NCBI RefSeq assembly: GCF_018129985.1
Contig: NZ_JAFCKT010000002.1
Location: 434,001 to 498,000, forward strand
Reading direction: 5' to 3'
Length of the DNA: 64,000 bases
From: Bradyrhizobium sp. SZCCT0148
GTDB taxonomy: Bacteria > Pseudomonadota > Alphaproteobacteria > Rhizobiales > Xanthobacteraceae
Shown here: piece by piece, positions 46,332-55,206 of the stretch
Layout of the letters: each line of letters opens with the position of its first letter
How positions within the stretch are numbered: the first letter of the stretch is position 1
Notes under the pieces: generated by a model
Told to the model about the DNA's origin: nothing
What the model saw: only the letters and a program-made list of their open reading frames with translations
The model's database searches: none
Program-made: the position numbers and the translations under genes

Positions 46332-46625
46332 ATGAAGCTCACATCCGAACAGGTGAAGCAGACCGTCAACCAACTCGGCGCTCAGGTGCTGCCCGACGAA
46401 CATCCGGCCATGCCGCAGCTCAACAGCATGTTCGGCGAGCATACTTTCTTCGTCGACGAGATGGGCCTCAAGGTCCTCGAGCCCACACCATCGCCCGGTG
46501 CCGATCGGCAGAGCGGCGAAGTCGTCAGCCTCGCCGATTGGGGCGATTCCGACTTGACGCGCCTGATGGCGCACGAACCGGAGCCGACCGGCGTGATCGT
46601 CGTGTTCGAGCACGTCCGGCATTGA
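46332..46625 (+). CDS. Small hypothetical protein
   Basis: A 97-residue acidic protein with no family I recognise. It opens with an amphipathic helix (KLTSEQVKQTVNQLGAQVLP), then LNSMFGEHTFFVDEMGLKVL and ends with TGVIVVFEHVRH. The start at 46332 has GGAG 6 nt upstream. A GTG at 46311 would add 7 residues. An EcfG-like promoter candidate lies upstream, which would make it a stress gene, but this is weak. Convergent with dinB, 45 bp apart. Confidence 0.75.
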   Translation: MKLTSEQVKQTVNQLGAQVLPDEHPAMPQLNSMFGEHTFFVDEMGLKVLEPTPSPGADRQSGEVVSLADWGDSDLTRLMAHEPEPTGVIVVFEHVRH

Positions 46626-46670
46626 CCGGCGCGGGCCGGACGTGCTGGGGCCGGTCGCCTGCGGCCTCGT

Positions 46671-47771
46671 TCAAATGCCGAACGTCAGTTGTGGCTCTAC
46701 GTCGTCCCCGGCCTGGAGGGCCGACAGCGACACCCCCAGCAGCCTGACGCGTTTGGGCAGCGGCATCTCGACTTCGAGCAGGCCGCTGGCCAGCCGCTCC
46801 AGATCGTCCCGGCGCGCAATCGCCGCCGGGACGGATCTGCTGCGCGTGATGATCTCGAAGTCGGCGAATTTGATTTTCAAGGTGACAGTGCGGCCGCGGT
46901 GACCCGTCGTCTCGCAATGGCGCCAGACCTTGTCGACGAGAGGCTTGAGCTCGGTTGTGAGCGCGTCGAATTCAGCGAGGTCGGTCGAGAACGTGGTCTC
47001 CGCGCCGATCGACTTGCGAATCCGGTTCGCCCGGACCGGCCGCTCGTCGACGCCGCGCGATATCCAATAGTAATAGGCGCCCGACTTGCCGAAATGCGCG
47101 TTCATGAACGCCAACGTCTGGTTGCGGATGTCGAGGCCGGTGAACAGGCCGAGTGCGTTCATCTTCGCAGCCGTCGCCGGCCCTATCCCGTGAAACTTGC
47201 CGACAGGTAGCGTCTCGACGAATGCCGGTCCCATCTCCGGCGAGATCACGAACTGACCGTTGGGCTTGCGATGGTCGGAGGCGAGCTTCGCGAGAAACTT
47301 GTTGTAGGAGATGCCCGCCGACGCGTTGAGGTCCGTCTCGGCCTTGATCCTCCCGCGGATCTTCAGCGCGACGTCGCGCGCCAGCGGGATCCCCTGCAGG
47401 TTCTCCGTCACGTCGAGATAGGCCTCGTCGAGCGACAACGGTTCGATGATGGGCGTGTGCTCGGCAAAGATGTCGCGGATCTGCCGGGAGATCGCCTTGT
47501 AGACCTCGAAGCGCGGCCTGACGAAAATGAGATCGGGACACTGCCGCTTCGCCGTGACCGACGGCATCGCGGAGCGAACGCCGAACTGGCGTGCCTCGTA
47601 GCTGGCGGCCGCGACCACGCCGCGCTCCGCGGAGCCTCCGACCGCAACCGGCTTGCCGCGGAGCTCCGGATTGTCGCGCTGCTCCACCGACGCATAGAAG
47701 GCATCCATGTCGATATGAATGATCTTGCGGACGGGCGGGGCTCCGCCGGTCATCGTCTCGGATTCGCTCAT
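46671..47771 (-). CDS. dinB: DNA polymerase IV (Y family)
   Basis: A 366-residue translesion polymerase. Catalytic motif I is KIIHIDMDAFYASVEQRDNP, followed by AASYEARQFGVRSAMPS; motif III is IEPLSLDEAYLDVTEN. The helix-hairpin-helix region is KFHGIGPATAAKMNALGLF, and the little-finger domain includes GAETTFSTDLAEFDALTTEL. A C-terminal clamp-binding motif is not obvious but ends QLTFGI (QLxFG, a good beta-clamp match). No LexA box of the GTTC-N7-GTTC type is seen in the 43-bp gap to tspO. Confidence 0.95.
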   Translation of the reverse strand: MSESETMTGGAPPVRKIIHIDMDAFYASVEQRDNPELRGKPVAVGGSAERGVVAAASYEARQFGVRSAMPSVTAKRQCPDLIFVRPRFEVYKAISRQIRDIFAEHTPIIEPLSLDEAYLDVTENLQGIPLARDVALKIRGRIKAETDLNASAGISYNKFLAKLASDHRKPNGQFVISPEMGPAFVETLPVGKFHGIGPATAAKMNALGLFTGLDIRNQTLAFMNAHFGKSGAYYYWISRGVDERPVRANRIRKSIGAETTFSTDLAEFDALTTELKPLVDKVWRHCETTGHRGRTVTLKIKFADFEIITRSRSVPAAIARRDDLERLASGLLEVEMPLPKRVRLLGVSLSALQAGDDVEPQLTFGI

Positions 47772-47814
47772 GGAAAGATGATACAATTGCACGATGATAT
47801 GCGCGAGGTGATGG

Positions 47815-48258
47815 ATGCTGCAGCTGTTGTTGTTCTTGGTGGGCGTGGTCGGCACCGGCTGGCTGATCGGCGCAACCAATCTCCCCGGAGCCTGGTATGC
47901 CGCCCTCGCCAAGCCGGCCTTCGTGCCACCGAACTGGGCGTTCCCGGTGGCCTGGACCCTGCTTTACATCATGATCGCCGTCGCGGGCTGGCGGACCTAT
48001 CGCCGCGAGCCATCGGGAAAGGCCATGCTGGCCTGGGCTACGCAACTCGCGCTGAACTTCGCCTGGTCTCCGGTCATGTTCACGATGCACCAGATTGGTG
48101 CCGCGCTGCTCGTCCTCATCGGCATGTTCGTCGCAATCGTGACCTATATCATTTTCGAGTCATCACGAGACAGGCTGGCCGCCGCGTTGTTCGTGCCCTA
48201 CGCAGCCTGGGTCGCGTTTGCCGGCGTGCTCAATGCGGCCATCTGGCGTTTGAATTGA
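47815..48258 (+). CDS. tspO: TspO/MBR family tryptophan-rich sensory protein
   Basis: A 147-residue five-helix membrane protein of the outer-membrane or membrane-located TspO family. LPGAWYAALAKPAFVPPNWA and FPVAWTLLYIMIAVAGWRTY are the key signatures, with ATQLALNFAWSPVMFTMHQI and VPYAAWVAFAGVLNAAIWRL at the end. In Rhodobacter TspO modulates photosynthetic gene expression through porphyrins. It is divergent from dinB with only 43 bp between start codons, so promoters must overlap. Confidence 0.94.
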   Translation: MLQLLLFLVGVVGTGWLIGATNLPGAWYAALAKPAFVPPNWAFPVAWTLLYIMIAVAGWRTYRREPSGKAMLAWATQLALNFAWSPVMFTMHQIGAALLVLIGMFVAIVTYIIFESSRDRLAAALFVPYAAWVAFAGVLNAAIWRLN

Positions 48259-48352
48259 GACATTCGATCTCGACCATTTCAAAGAGCAATCTCAGGCTTG
48301 TGAGTGGCAAGCATGGCGACGCGGCCTAATATGAGCGCACGGAGGACAGCCC

Positions 48353-48562
48353 ATGCAATACAGCTCCGAGCTCATTCACACGATGCGTCAAGCGCTGGAG
48401 ACGGTGATGGCGAGCGTACCGGCCCATCAATCGGTGTTCGGCCTGAAAGCAGCGGTCGCCGAATGTATCCTGAACGCCGCGGCGCACGGCCAGACGTCAT
48501 ATGACGGATTGGTGTCGTCCGCCTCCGACCAGATCCAGGCGATCGTTGCGATGCTGACGTGA
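48353..48562 (+). CDS. Small hypothetical protein
   Basis: A 69-residue protein, mostly helical: SSELIHTMRQALETVMASVP, then GLKAAVAECILNAAAHGQTS and SSASDQIQAIVAMLT. GGAGGACAGCCC before the ATG is an excellent ribosome site. It ends 25 bp before the tRNA-Arg 3' end. No family recognised. Confidence 0.75.
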   Translation: MQYSSELIHTMRQALETVMASVPAHQSVFGLKAAVAECILNAAAHGQTSYDGLVSSASDQIQAIVAMLT

Positions 48563-48587
48563 GGGCGGGCTGAAACGGCGGCAAGAC

Positions 48588-48664
48588 TGGCGCACCCGAC
48601 ACGATTCGAACGTGTGACCTTTGCCTTCGGAGGGCAACGCTCTATCCAGCTGAGCTACGGGTGC
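48588..48664 (-). tRNA. tRNA-Arg (anticodon CCG)
   Basis: The minus strand reads GCACCCG for the 5' acceptor, TAGCTCAGCTGGATAGAGC as D arm, TTGCC-CTCCGAA-GGCAA as anticodon arm with CCG at the centre, TTCGAATC in the T arm, and CGGGTGC-G-CCA at the 3' end with CCA encoded. All stems pair. It reads CGG codons. Confidence 0.97.
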
Positions 48665-48726
48665 TAGTCGAGGTTCATTTAGCCGATTGGCGAGGGGCGG
48701 GCAACCGGTTCTCGCCACATTGCGCT

Positions 48727-49818
48727 TCAAGCCGTTCTGCGCCGGAAAGGGGCCGGAACCGCTGCGGCCTCCCGGCCGAGGCTTGCGAACTCGGCCAGCA
48801 CCCTTTCGGCGCAGATGACGCGGTTGCGGCCGAGGCGTTTGGCCACATAGAGCGCCTCGTCGGCCGCGCCGAGTAGCCGCTCGGGTCCGCCATCGGCGCC
48901 GCCGGGAATGTGGCTGGCGACCCCGACGCTGAGGGTGACATGGTCGCCGGCGCCCGCGGCGCCGTGGGCAATCCGCAAGGCGATCACGGCGCAGCGGATC
49001 TCGTCGGCGATGACGCAGGCGGTGTCGCAATCCATGTCGGGCAGGATCAGCGCGAACTCCTCGCCGCCATAGCGGCTGGCGAGATCGAGCGGCCGCACGG
49101 CGTGCCGGCTGACGACCGAGGCGATCGCGCGCAGGCATTCGTCGCCGGTCTGGTGGCCGTGGTGGTCGTTGAACAGCTTGAAATGATCGACGTCGACGAA
49201 CAGCAGTGCCAGTGCCTTCTGCGTGCGTTGGGCGCGGGTCCATTCGCTCATCAGCATCTGGTCGAACGCGCGGCGGTTCGACAGGCCGGTCAACCCGTCC
49301 TTGGTGGCGAGCTCCTTCAGCGCCATCTCGGCGCGCTTCTGGTCGGTGAGGTCGCGCAACGTCTCCACCACGGCGATCAGATGTCCGGCCTCGTCGTGGA
49401 TCGGACCGGCGTCGATGGCGAGATAGAGCTGGCTACCGAGCTTCGGCATGGTGCACCAGTTCTCCGCCGAAAAGCCGAGCCCGTTGTGGCCGCGCGCGGC
49501 ATATTCCGAATAGAACTCCGGGAGCCGCTCGGGCCGGTCGAGCGCGACGAGGTCGGCGAGGCAGGGACGCCTCGTTTCGTAAAAGGCCTGCCAGTGCTTG
49601 CTGGTGCCGATCACCTCGGATGCGGCGAGGCCGGTCAGCCGCTCGCACGCCCTGTTCCAGATCACGACACGGCGCTTCGGGTCGATCACGAAGGTCGGCA
49701 CGACCAGGTGCTGCATCAGCCGCACGGCATAGGAATCCGCAACGTCGACGGATTTGGCCGAAGACGTTCTTGAAGTCCTTCCCGGCGACTTGCTCGACGA
49801 CGTCCCTGGTTTCGTCAT
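48727..49818 (-). CDS. PAS-GGDEF diguanylate cyclase
   Basis: A 363-residue soluble protein. The PAS-type domain spans about residues 35-165 (VPTFVIDPKRRVVIWNRACE, LTGLAASEVIGTSKHW). The GGDEF domain begins TKDGLTGLSNRRAFDQML and has the active-site GGEEF at residues 251-255. RPLD (242-245), five residues before it, is an intact inhibitory I-site. It should make c-di-GMP and be feedback-inhibited. The ATG overlaps by one base the stop of the upstream GGDEF-EAL gene (TGATG), so the pair is translationally coupled. Confidence 0.95.
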   Translation of the reverse strand: MTKPGTSSSKSPGRTSRTSSAKSVDVADSYAVRLMQHLVVPTFVIDPKRRVVIWNRACERLTGLAASEVIGTSKHWQAFYETRRPCLADLVALDRPERLPEFYSEYAARGHNGLGFSAENWCTMPKLGSQLYLAIDAGPIHDEAGHLIAVVETLRDLTDQKRAEMALKELATKDGLTGLSNRRAFDQMLMSEWTRAQRTQKALALLFVDVDHFKLFNDHHGHQTGDECLRAIASVVSRHAVRPLDLASRYGGEEFALILPDMDCDTACVIADEIRCAVIALRIAHGAAGAGDHVTLSVGVASHIPGGADGGPERLLGAADEALYVAKRLGRNRVICAERVLAEFASLGREAAAVPAPFRRRTA

Positions 49819-52800
49819 CAGGCCACTGCCGCCACCGGCTGGGCGCCGGGCGAGCCGTCACGCGAGCCGAACAGTTTCCGCACCTCGCTGGCCGGCTTCG
49901 GCGGGCTGAACAGATAGCCCTGCATCTGCGTGCAGCCGAGCCCACGCAGCATCTCGCGCTGGGCCTCGGTCTCGACGCCCTCGGCGACCGTGGTCATGTT
50001 GCTGGCGGCTGCGATGTTCACCACCGCCTGCACGATCACCGGCGCGCCGCCCGCCTCCGCGATGTCGGCGACGAAGCAGCGGTCGATCTTGATCTTGTCG
50101 AACGGGAAGCGCTTGAGGTAGCTGAGCGAGGAGTAGCCCGTGCCGAAATCGTCGAGCGCGATGCGAACGCCGATCGAGCGGAGCTGGTGCAGGATCGAGA
50201 GAGCGGCTTCGTCGTCGCGGATCAGCACGGCCTCGGTGATCTCGAGCTCGAGCCGGCGCGGGTCCAGCCCGGAAGCGGCGAGCGCGCCCGCGATCCGCAG
50301 CGCCAGCGTGTCGCATTTGAGCTGCACCGGCGACACGTTGACCGCGACGCGGATATGCGTCGGCCAGGTCGCGGCCTCGTCGCAGGCCATGCGCAGCACC
50401 CAGTCGCCGAGCTCGGTGATCAGGCCGGTGTCCTCGGCGACGGGAATGAACTCGGCCGGCGAAACCATGCCGCGCTCCGGGTGACGCCAGCGCAGCAGCG
50501 CCTCGCAACCCGAGATTTCGCCGGTGCGCAGGTCGACCAGCGGCTGATAGTGAATCTCGAAGCCGCCGTTCACCAGCGCCTGCCGCAGATCCTGCTCCAT
50601 GCTCAGGCGCGCCTTGGCGCTGGCATCCATCTCCGGCTCGAAGAAGCGGTGGGTGCGGCGTCCTTCGGCCTTGGCGCCGTACATCGCAAGATCAGCATTC
50701 TTGACGAGCTGGTCGAGATCGGTGCCGTCCTGCGGCGCCAGCGCGATCCCGATGCTCGCGTCGGTGGAGAGCTGATGGCCAAGGCAATGATAGGGCTGCC
50801 GGATCGCCTGGTAGATCCGCGTCACGAAGGCCAGCACGTCGGCGGAGGACTGGATGCCGGTCTGAATCACGGCGAATTCGTCGCCGCCGAGCCGCGCGAT
50901 CAGATCGCCCTGCTTGAGGCAGCCGCGGAGGCGGCCCGAGATCGCCTTCAACAGCTCGTCGCCGACATGGTGGCCGAGCGAATCGTTGATGCCCTTGAAT
51001 TCGTCGATGTCGATGTAGAGCAGGGCGAACTGGCAGCCGTCGGTGACCTTCGCCAATTCGCGTTCGATCTGCTCGCGGAACAGCGTGCGGTTCGGCAGAT
51101 CGGTCAGCGCATCGTAATGCGCCATATGCGCGATCTTCTCGTCAGCCCGTCGCCGGTCGGTGACGTCGTCGATGACGTGAATGAGATAGCGCGGCTCGCC
51201 CGCTTCGTCAGGGATCCCGATCCGGGTCGACGTAATGTAGCGCATTCCCTTGCCGGGCATCTGCCAGGCGTGCTCGTCCTTGAACAAGCCCTTGGCCGAT
51301 TGCAGCGCGTTGGTGTCGTCTTCGGTGATGCGGGCGGCAGGCGCCTCGGGGAAGATGTCGAAAGCGGTCTTTCCCACAACGTCCTCGCGCGACTGGCCGA
51401 ACAGCTGCTCGGCGACGCCGTTCAGCAGCAGGTACTGTCGCGTGCGCGCGTCCTTCACCGTGATCTGCGACGGGATATGGTCGATGATCTCGCGCAGGAA
51501 GGTATGGTTGCGGTCGCGCTCCTGCTCGAGGTTGCGCCGCTCGGTGATGTCTTCGATCGTGGCGACCCAGCCGCCCTGTGCCAGCGGGGTGTTGATGACC
51601 TGGAAGGCGCGGCCGTTGGCCAGCTGATGCGTCCGCCTGGAGACCGTGCCTTCGGCAACGACCCTCATGACATCGGTGCAAAACGTCTCGACGTCGCCGT
51701 CGAATGCGCCGCACTCCTTGCGGTGGTACATCGCCTCGCGGATGTGGCAGCCGGGCTTGATGACATCGTGGGAGAGGCCGAACATGTCGGCGTAGCGGCG
51801 GTTGCAGGTAACGATGGTGCCGCTCGCGTCGTAGAGGATCAGCCCCTGCGTCATGTTGTTCAAGGCGGTGTCGAGCCGCAGCCGCTCCGCTTCCAGCCGT
51901 TCCTGCGCTTCGCGGTTCTGACGGTTGATCAGGCGGATGATCAGATAGAGAATCAGCGCGATGACGGCTGCCGAAAGCGCGGCGGTCGTGACCATGAAGC
52001 CGGTCTGATGGCGCCAGTCGGCCAGCGCCGCTGCCGTGGTGTTGGTGGCGAGGATCACAAGCGGGAAGTGCGTCAGCGACGCGGCCGAGCCGAGCCGCTG
52101 TTCGCCGTCGATCGGGCTGGCACCGCGGAGCGTGAGCTGACCGCCGTCGGCCAGCACCTTTCGCATCAACGGCGCGTCCTTGAAGTTCCGCCCGATCAGC
52201 TCTTCGCGGTGCGGATAGCGCGCCAGCATCTTGCCTTCGCGATCGAACAGCGAAATGGCCGTTCCCTCCGCCAGCGCGACAGACGCGAAATATTGCTGGT
52301 AGCTGTCGGGATTGATCCGGCGGACCATCGCGCCGAGGAACGTGCCGTCCGCGCCGGTCAAGCGGCGTGCGACGACCGTGGTCCATTTGTTGATGATGAA
52401 GCTGCGGACGGATTCGAGCACCACTGGCTCGGACTTCGGATTGGTCTTGAACGTGTGAAAATAAGCCCGGGCCGAAACGTTGATCTTGGGCAACGGCTGG
52501 GGCCGCGACCAGTTGATCAGATCACCGTCGGCATCGTAGATCGCGATATCGCCGAGATAGGACACCGAGCTGATCTTGCTGCGTAGCATCTGGTGCGCCG
52601 CCGGGCCGGACATGCGCTCGCGGAACATCGCCGGCGAGCTGATCTCCGTCAGGTTCATCTGCGCGATCAGGTCGGTGGCGACGACGTCGGAATCCTCGAA
52701 TTGCTGGTCAAAGTGCCGCGCGATGAGCTGCACCGTGTTTTCCAGCTCGCGTTCGCGGTTGGTCAGGGTGCGCTCGCGAAATTCGCCGACGGCCATGGCC

Positions 52801-52940
52801 GTCACGCCGAAGATGCCCGCGACCAGCAACACGCCGCAAAGGGTCAGCCACAGGACAGGACCACGTCGCGCCAAAGCCTCCCAGCCGTTCCTTGCGGCTC
52901 GAGACATTCCGGCTGCCACCGTGGAAAAGACCTGGCGCAT
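49818..52940 (-). CDS. Membrane-bound dCache-PAS-PAS-GGDEF-EAL protein
   Basis: A 1040-residue c-di-GMP enzyme. A first membrane helix lies near residues 25-50 and a second near 305-330. Between them is a periplasmic dCache-like sensor (DIAIYDADGDLINWSRPQPL, ISLFDREGKMLARYP). Two PAS regions follow, then a GGDEF domain with RLGGDEF. The I-site is changed to KQGD in place of RxxD. The EAL domain is complete: GCEALLRWRHPERG, NVSPVQL, LELEITE, DDFGTGYSSLSYLKRFPFDK and VAEGVET. Both synthesis and hydrolysis are possible. The start at 52940 follows GGAGGGGG, and a GTG or ATG 15 codons upstream is rejected. The coupled downstream gene is a PAS-GGDEF. Confidence 0.93.
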   Translation of the reverse strand: MRQVFSTVAAGMSRAARNGWEALARRGPVLWLTLCGVLLVAGIFGVTAMAVGEFRERTLTNRERELENTVQLIARHFDQQFEDSDVVATDLIAQMNLTEISSPAMFRERMSGPAAHQMLRSKISSVSYLGDIAIYDADGDLINWSRPQPLPKINVSARAYFHTFKTNPKSEPVVLESVRSFIINKWTTVVARRLTGADGTFLGAMVRRINPDSYQQYFASVALAEGTAISLFDREGKMLARYPHREELIGRNFKDAPLMRKVLADGGQLTLRGASPIDGEQRLGSAASLTHFPLVILATNTTAAALADWRHQTGFMVTTAALSAAVIALILYLIIRLINRQNREAQERLEAERLRLDTALNNMTQGLILYDASGTIVTCNRRYADMFGLSHDVIKPGCHIREAMYHRKECGAFDGDVETFCTDVMRVVAEGTVSRRTHQLANGRAFQVINTPLAQGGWVATIEDITERRNLEQERDRNHTFLREIIDHIPSQITVKDARTRQYLLLNGVAEQLFGQSREDVVGKTAFDIFPEAPAARITEDDTNALQSAKGLFKDEHAWQMPGKGMRYITSTRIGIPDEAGEPRYLIHVIDDVTDRRRADEKIAHMAHYDALTDLPNRTLFREQIERELAKVTDGCQFALLYIDIDEFKGINDSLGHHVGDELLKAISGRLRGCLKQGDLIARLGGDEFAVIQTGIQSSADVLAFVTRIYQAIRQPYHCLGHQLSTDASIGIALAPQDGTDLDQLVKNADLAMYGAKAEGRRTHRFFEPEMDASAKARLSMEQDLRQALVNGGFEIHYQPLVDLRTGEISGCEALLRWRHPERGMVSPAEFIPVAEDTGLITELGDWVLRMACDEAATWPTHIRVAVNVSPVQLKCDTLALRIAGALAASGLDPRRLELEITEAVLIRDDEAALSILHQLRSIGVRIALDDFGTGYSSLSYLKRFPFDKIKIDRCFVADIAEAGGAPVIVQAVVNIAAASNMTTVAEGVETEAQREMLRGLGCTQMQGYLFSPPKPASEVRKLFGSRDGSPGAQPVAAVA

Positions 52941-53113
52941 TCCCCCTCCCTGGAGGAACACGAATACACCGCACAAATGGCCCAAACCTTAGGAAAGCCA
53001 GTTACCTAAGCATTAATCCGGTTGCGCCATCGGCTCCGTATGCCGCGCAGCGGGAAACGCGAGTGGTTGTGCGGTGGGGAATGCAAGCGCCGCACTGCAT
53101 CATGAATCGCGAC

Positions 53114-54199
53114 CTAATGCGAATTGCCGGCGCTCTTGTTGCCGGCGGGATTACGCAGCCGTCCGACGACGCCGGTCGGGAAGAAATAGACGCTGGCGAT
53201 GAACAGCAGGCCGAGCCACAGCAGCCAGCGGTCTGGATGCAACAACCCCGGCAGCAGCGGCAGGCCGGCCTCCGACGCCGCCGTGGAGGCTATGCCCATC
53301 AGCGACTGCAGATAGTTCTGCGCGAGGATGAAGATGGTGGCGCCGATGATCGCGCCGTAGATCGTGCCCATGCCGCCGATCACGACCATTAGCAGGATGT
53401 CGAGCATGATCGAGAAGCTGAGCGAGGTGTCGGGACCGGCATAGCGCAGCCACAGCGCGTTCAGGATGCCGGCGCTGGCAGCAACCAGCGCGGCGATGCA
53501 ATTGGCATAGGTCAGGTGGAACACCGTGCGGAAGCCGAGCGCCTCGGCGCGAAAGCGGTTCTCGCGGATCGCCTGCAGCACGCGCCCAAACGGCGAGTTC
53601 ACCACCCGCAGAAGTGCGAGGATCATCAGGGCCGAGACGGCGAACACCAGATAGAAGGTCAGGATGCGGCCGTTCACCTCGAAGCCGAACAGGTTTTTCG
53701 AGATCAGCACCGTGCCCGGCCGCAGCAACTCCGGCAGCTGGAAGCTGCGCCCGTCCTCGCCGCCGGTCAGCCAGGACAGCTGGGAAGCCAGCACCTGGAA
53801 GGCGGAGGCGACCGCGAGCGTGATCATGGCAAAGAAGATCGCGGCGACCCGCAGCGAGAACAGCCCGATCGCGAGCGCGAGCAGGGCCGCAAGCGGCAGG
53901 CCGACCACGATGCCGGTGGCGACCGCGGCCCAGTTCGGGCCCATGCCGTATAGCGCGATCGCGATCGCGTAGCTGCCGATGCCGTAGAACATGGTGTGCG
54001 CGAACGACACCGAGCCGGTATAGCCGAGCAGCAGGTCGTAGGAGGCGACCAGGGCCGCGAAGACGCAGATCTTGGCCGCGACGTTCAGCGCCTTGGCACC
54101 GGGAAACAGGAACGGCGTCGCCGCCAGCGCCAGGATGATGACGACGAGAACGAGCGTGAGCACGCGGCTCCGCGGCTGATCGCCCGACAGGATCATCAT
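53114..54199 (-). CDS. livM: Branched-chain amino acid ABC transporter permease LivM
   Basis: A 361-residue permease with about nine helices. Family signature segments are LLLGYTGSVSFAHTMFYGIG, IRENRFRAEALGFRTVFHLT and GGMGTIYGAIIGATIFILAQ. The EAA-like loop that docks with LivG/LivF is within RAEALGF. It pairs with LivH in the inner membrane. The ATG at 54199 overlaps the livH stop (ATGA), so it is coupled. Final gene of the operon in this direction. Confidence 0.95.
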   Translation of the reverse strand: MMILSGDQPRSRVLTLVLVVIILALAATPFLFPGAKALNVAAKICVFAALVASYDLLLGYTGSVSFAHTMFYGIGSYAIAIALYGMGPNWAAVATGIVVGLPLAALLALAIGLFSLRVAAIFFAMITLAVASAFQVLASQLSWLTGGEDGRSFQLPELLRPGTVLISKNLFGFEVNGRILTFYLVFAVSALMILALLRVVNSPFGRVLQAIRENRFRAEALGFRTVFHLTYANCIAALVAASAGILNALWLRYAGPDTSLSFSIMLDILLMVVIGGMGTIYGAIIGATIFILAQNYLQSLMGIASTAASEAGLPLLPGLLHPDRWLLWLGLLFIASVYFFPTGVVGRLRNPAGNKSAGNSH

Positions 54200-55206
54200 C
54201 GGCTGGTCACCGCATAGAGGCCGCGCGGCCGCCACATCAGGATGGCGACCATCAGCAGGATGTTGGAGACGAGGGCGAGCTTCGGCACCAGGAAGCCGCC
54301 GTAATTGGCGACCATGGCCACGAGGATCGCGCCGATGAAGCAGCCGCCGATCGACCCCAGGCCGCCGATGATGACGACGACGAAGATCAAGACGGTGAGC
54401 TCGTCGCTCATGGAGGCGTGGACCTGCTCGCGATAGAGCGCCCACATCACGCCGCCGAGGCCGGCCAGCGCCGATCCCGTCATGAACACGCCGAGGAACA
54501 GCCGGCGGATGCGATAGCCGAGTGCCTCGACCATCTCGCGGTTCTCGACGCCGGCGCGGATCAGAAGGCCGAGCTTGGTGCGGTTGAGCACGAGCTGGAT
54601 CGCGATGAAGACGGCCAGCCCGATCAGCGTCGCCAGCACGCGGTATTTGGCGATCGCGACATCGCCGATGATGAACGAACCGCGCAGCGACGCCGGCAGC
54701 GGCATCGGGATGATCTGCGGTCCCCACAGCGCATAGAGCGTCTGCTCGGCGACGATCAGGCCACCGGTCGTCATCAGGATCTGCTTCAAATGCTGGCCGT
54801 AGACCGGCAGGATCAGCACGCGTTCGACGACGAGGCCGAGGGCGCCGGACACGGCCATCGAGAGCAGGGCTGCTGGCGCCAGCACCGCCAGGTTCATCCA
54901 GAGTGAATCCGCCTGGATGGACGCGGCGAACGGCGCCAGCACCAGCGTCGCAACATAGGCGCCGACGGCGATGAAAGCGCCGTGGCCGAAATTGAGCACG
55001 TCCATCAGGCCGAACACCAGCGTCAGGCCCGAGGCCATGATGAAGATCATCATGCCCATGGCGAGGCTCGCGGCGGTCAGCGTCAGCCATGTGCTGGGCG
55101 AGCCGATCAGCGGGATCATCGCGAGCGCCAGCGCGACCGGCAGCAGGATCGGCGCGAGATCGCGCTTCGGCTTCGGCAGTGGATCGGTTGCGGCAAGGTC
55201 AGTCAC
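54196..55206 (-). CDS. livH: Branched-chain amino acid ABC transporter permease LivH
   Basis: A 336-residue permease starting at GTG (55206), whose TGA overlaps the livF stop (GTGA). Family segments are VFGLMDVLNFGHGAFIAVGA, NREMVEALGYRIRRLFLGVF, and GGLGSIGGCFIGAILVAMVA. A long N-terminal cytoplasmic tail (TDLAATDPLPKPKRDLAP) precedes the first helix. It should form the heterodimeric channel with LivM. Confidence 0.95.
   Translation of the reverse strand: MTDLAATDPLPKPKRDLAPILLPVALALAMIPLIGSPSTWLTLTAASLAMGMMIFIMASGLTLVFGLMDVLNFGHGAFIAVGAYVATLVLAPFAASIQADSLWMNLAVLAPAALLSMAVSGALGLVVERVLILPVYGQHLKQILMTTGGLIVAEQTLYALWGPQIIPMPLPASLRGSFIIGDVAIAKYRVLATLIGLAVFIAIQLVLNRTKLGLLIRAGVENREMVEALGYRIRRLFLGVFMTGSALAGLGGVMWALYREQVHASMSDELTVLIFVVVIIGGLGSIGGCFIGAILVAMVANYGGFLVPKLALVSNILLMVAILMWRPRGLYAVTSR

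Noticed and set aside
47772..47814. Possible LexA box controlling dinB
   Set aside because: I searched the 43-bp gap for GTTC-N7-GTTC and found none.
48588..48664. tRNA-Arg as an integration site of an island
   Set aside because: Neighbouring genes look chromosomal; no integrase gene and no partial tRNA duplicate is visible in the window.
49620..52586. A 988-codon plus-strand frame opposite the GGDEF-EAL gene
   Set aside because: Antisense shadow of a well-defined dCache-PAS-GGDEF-EAL protein.
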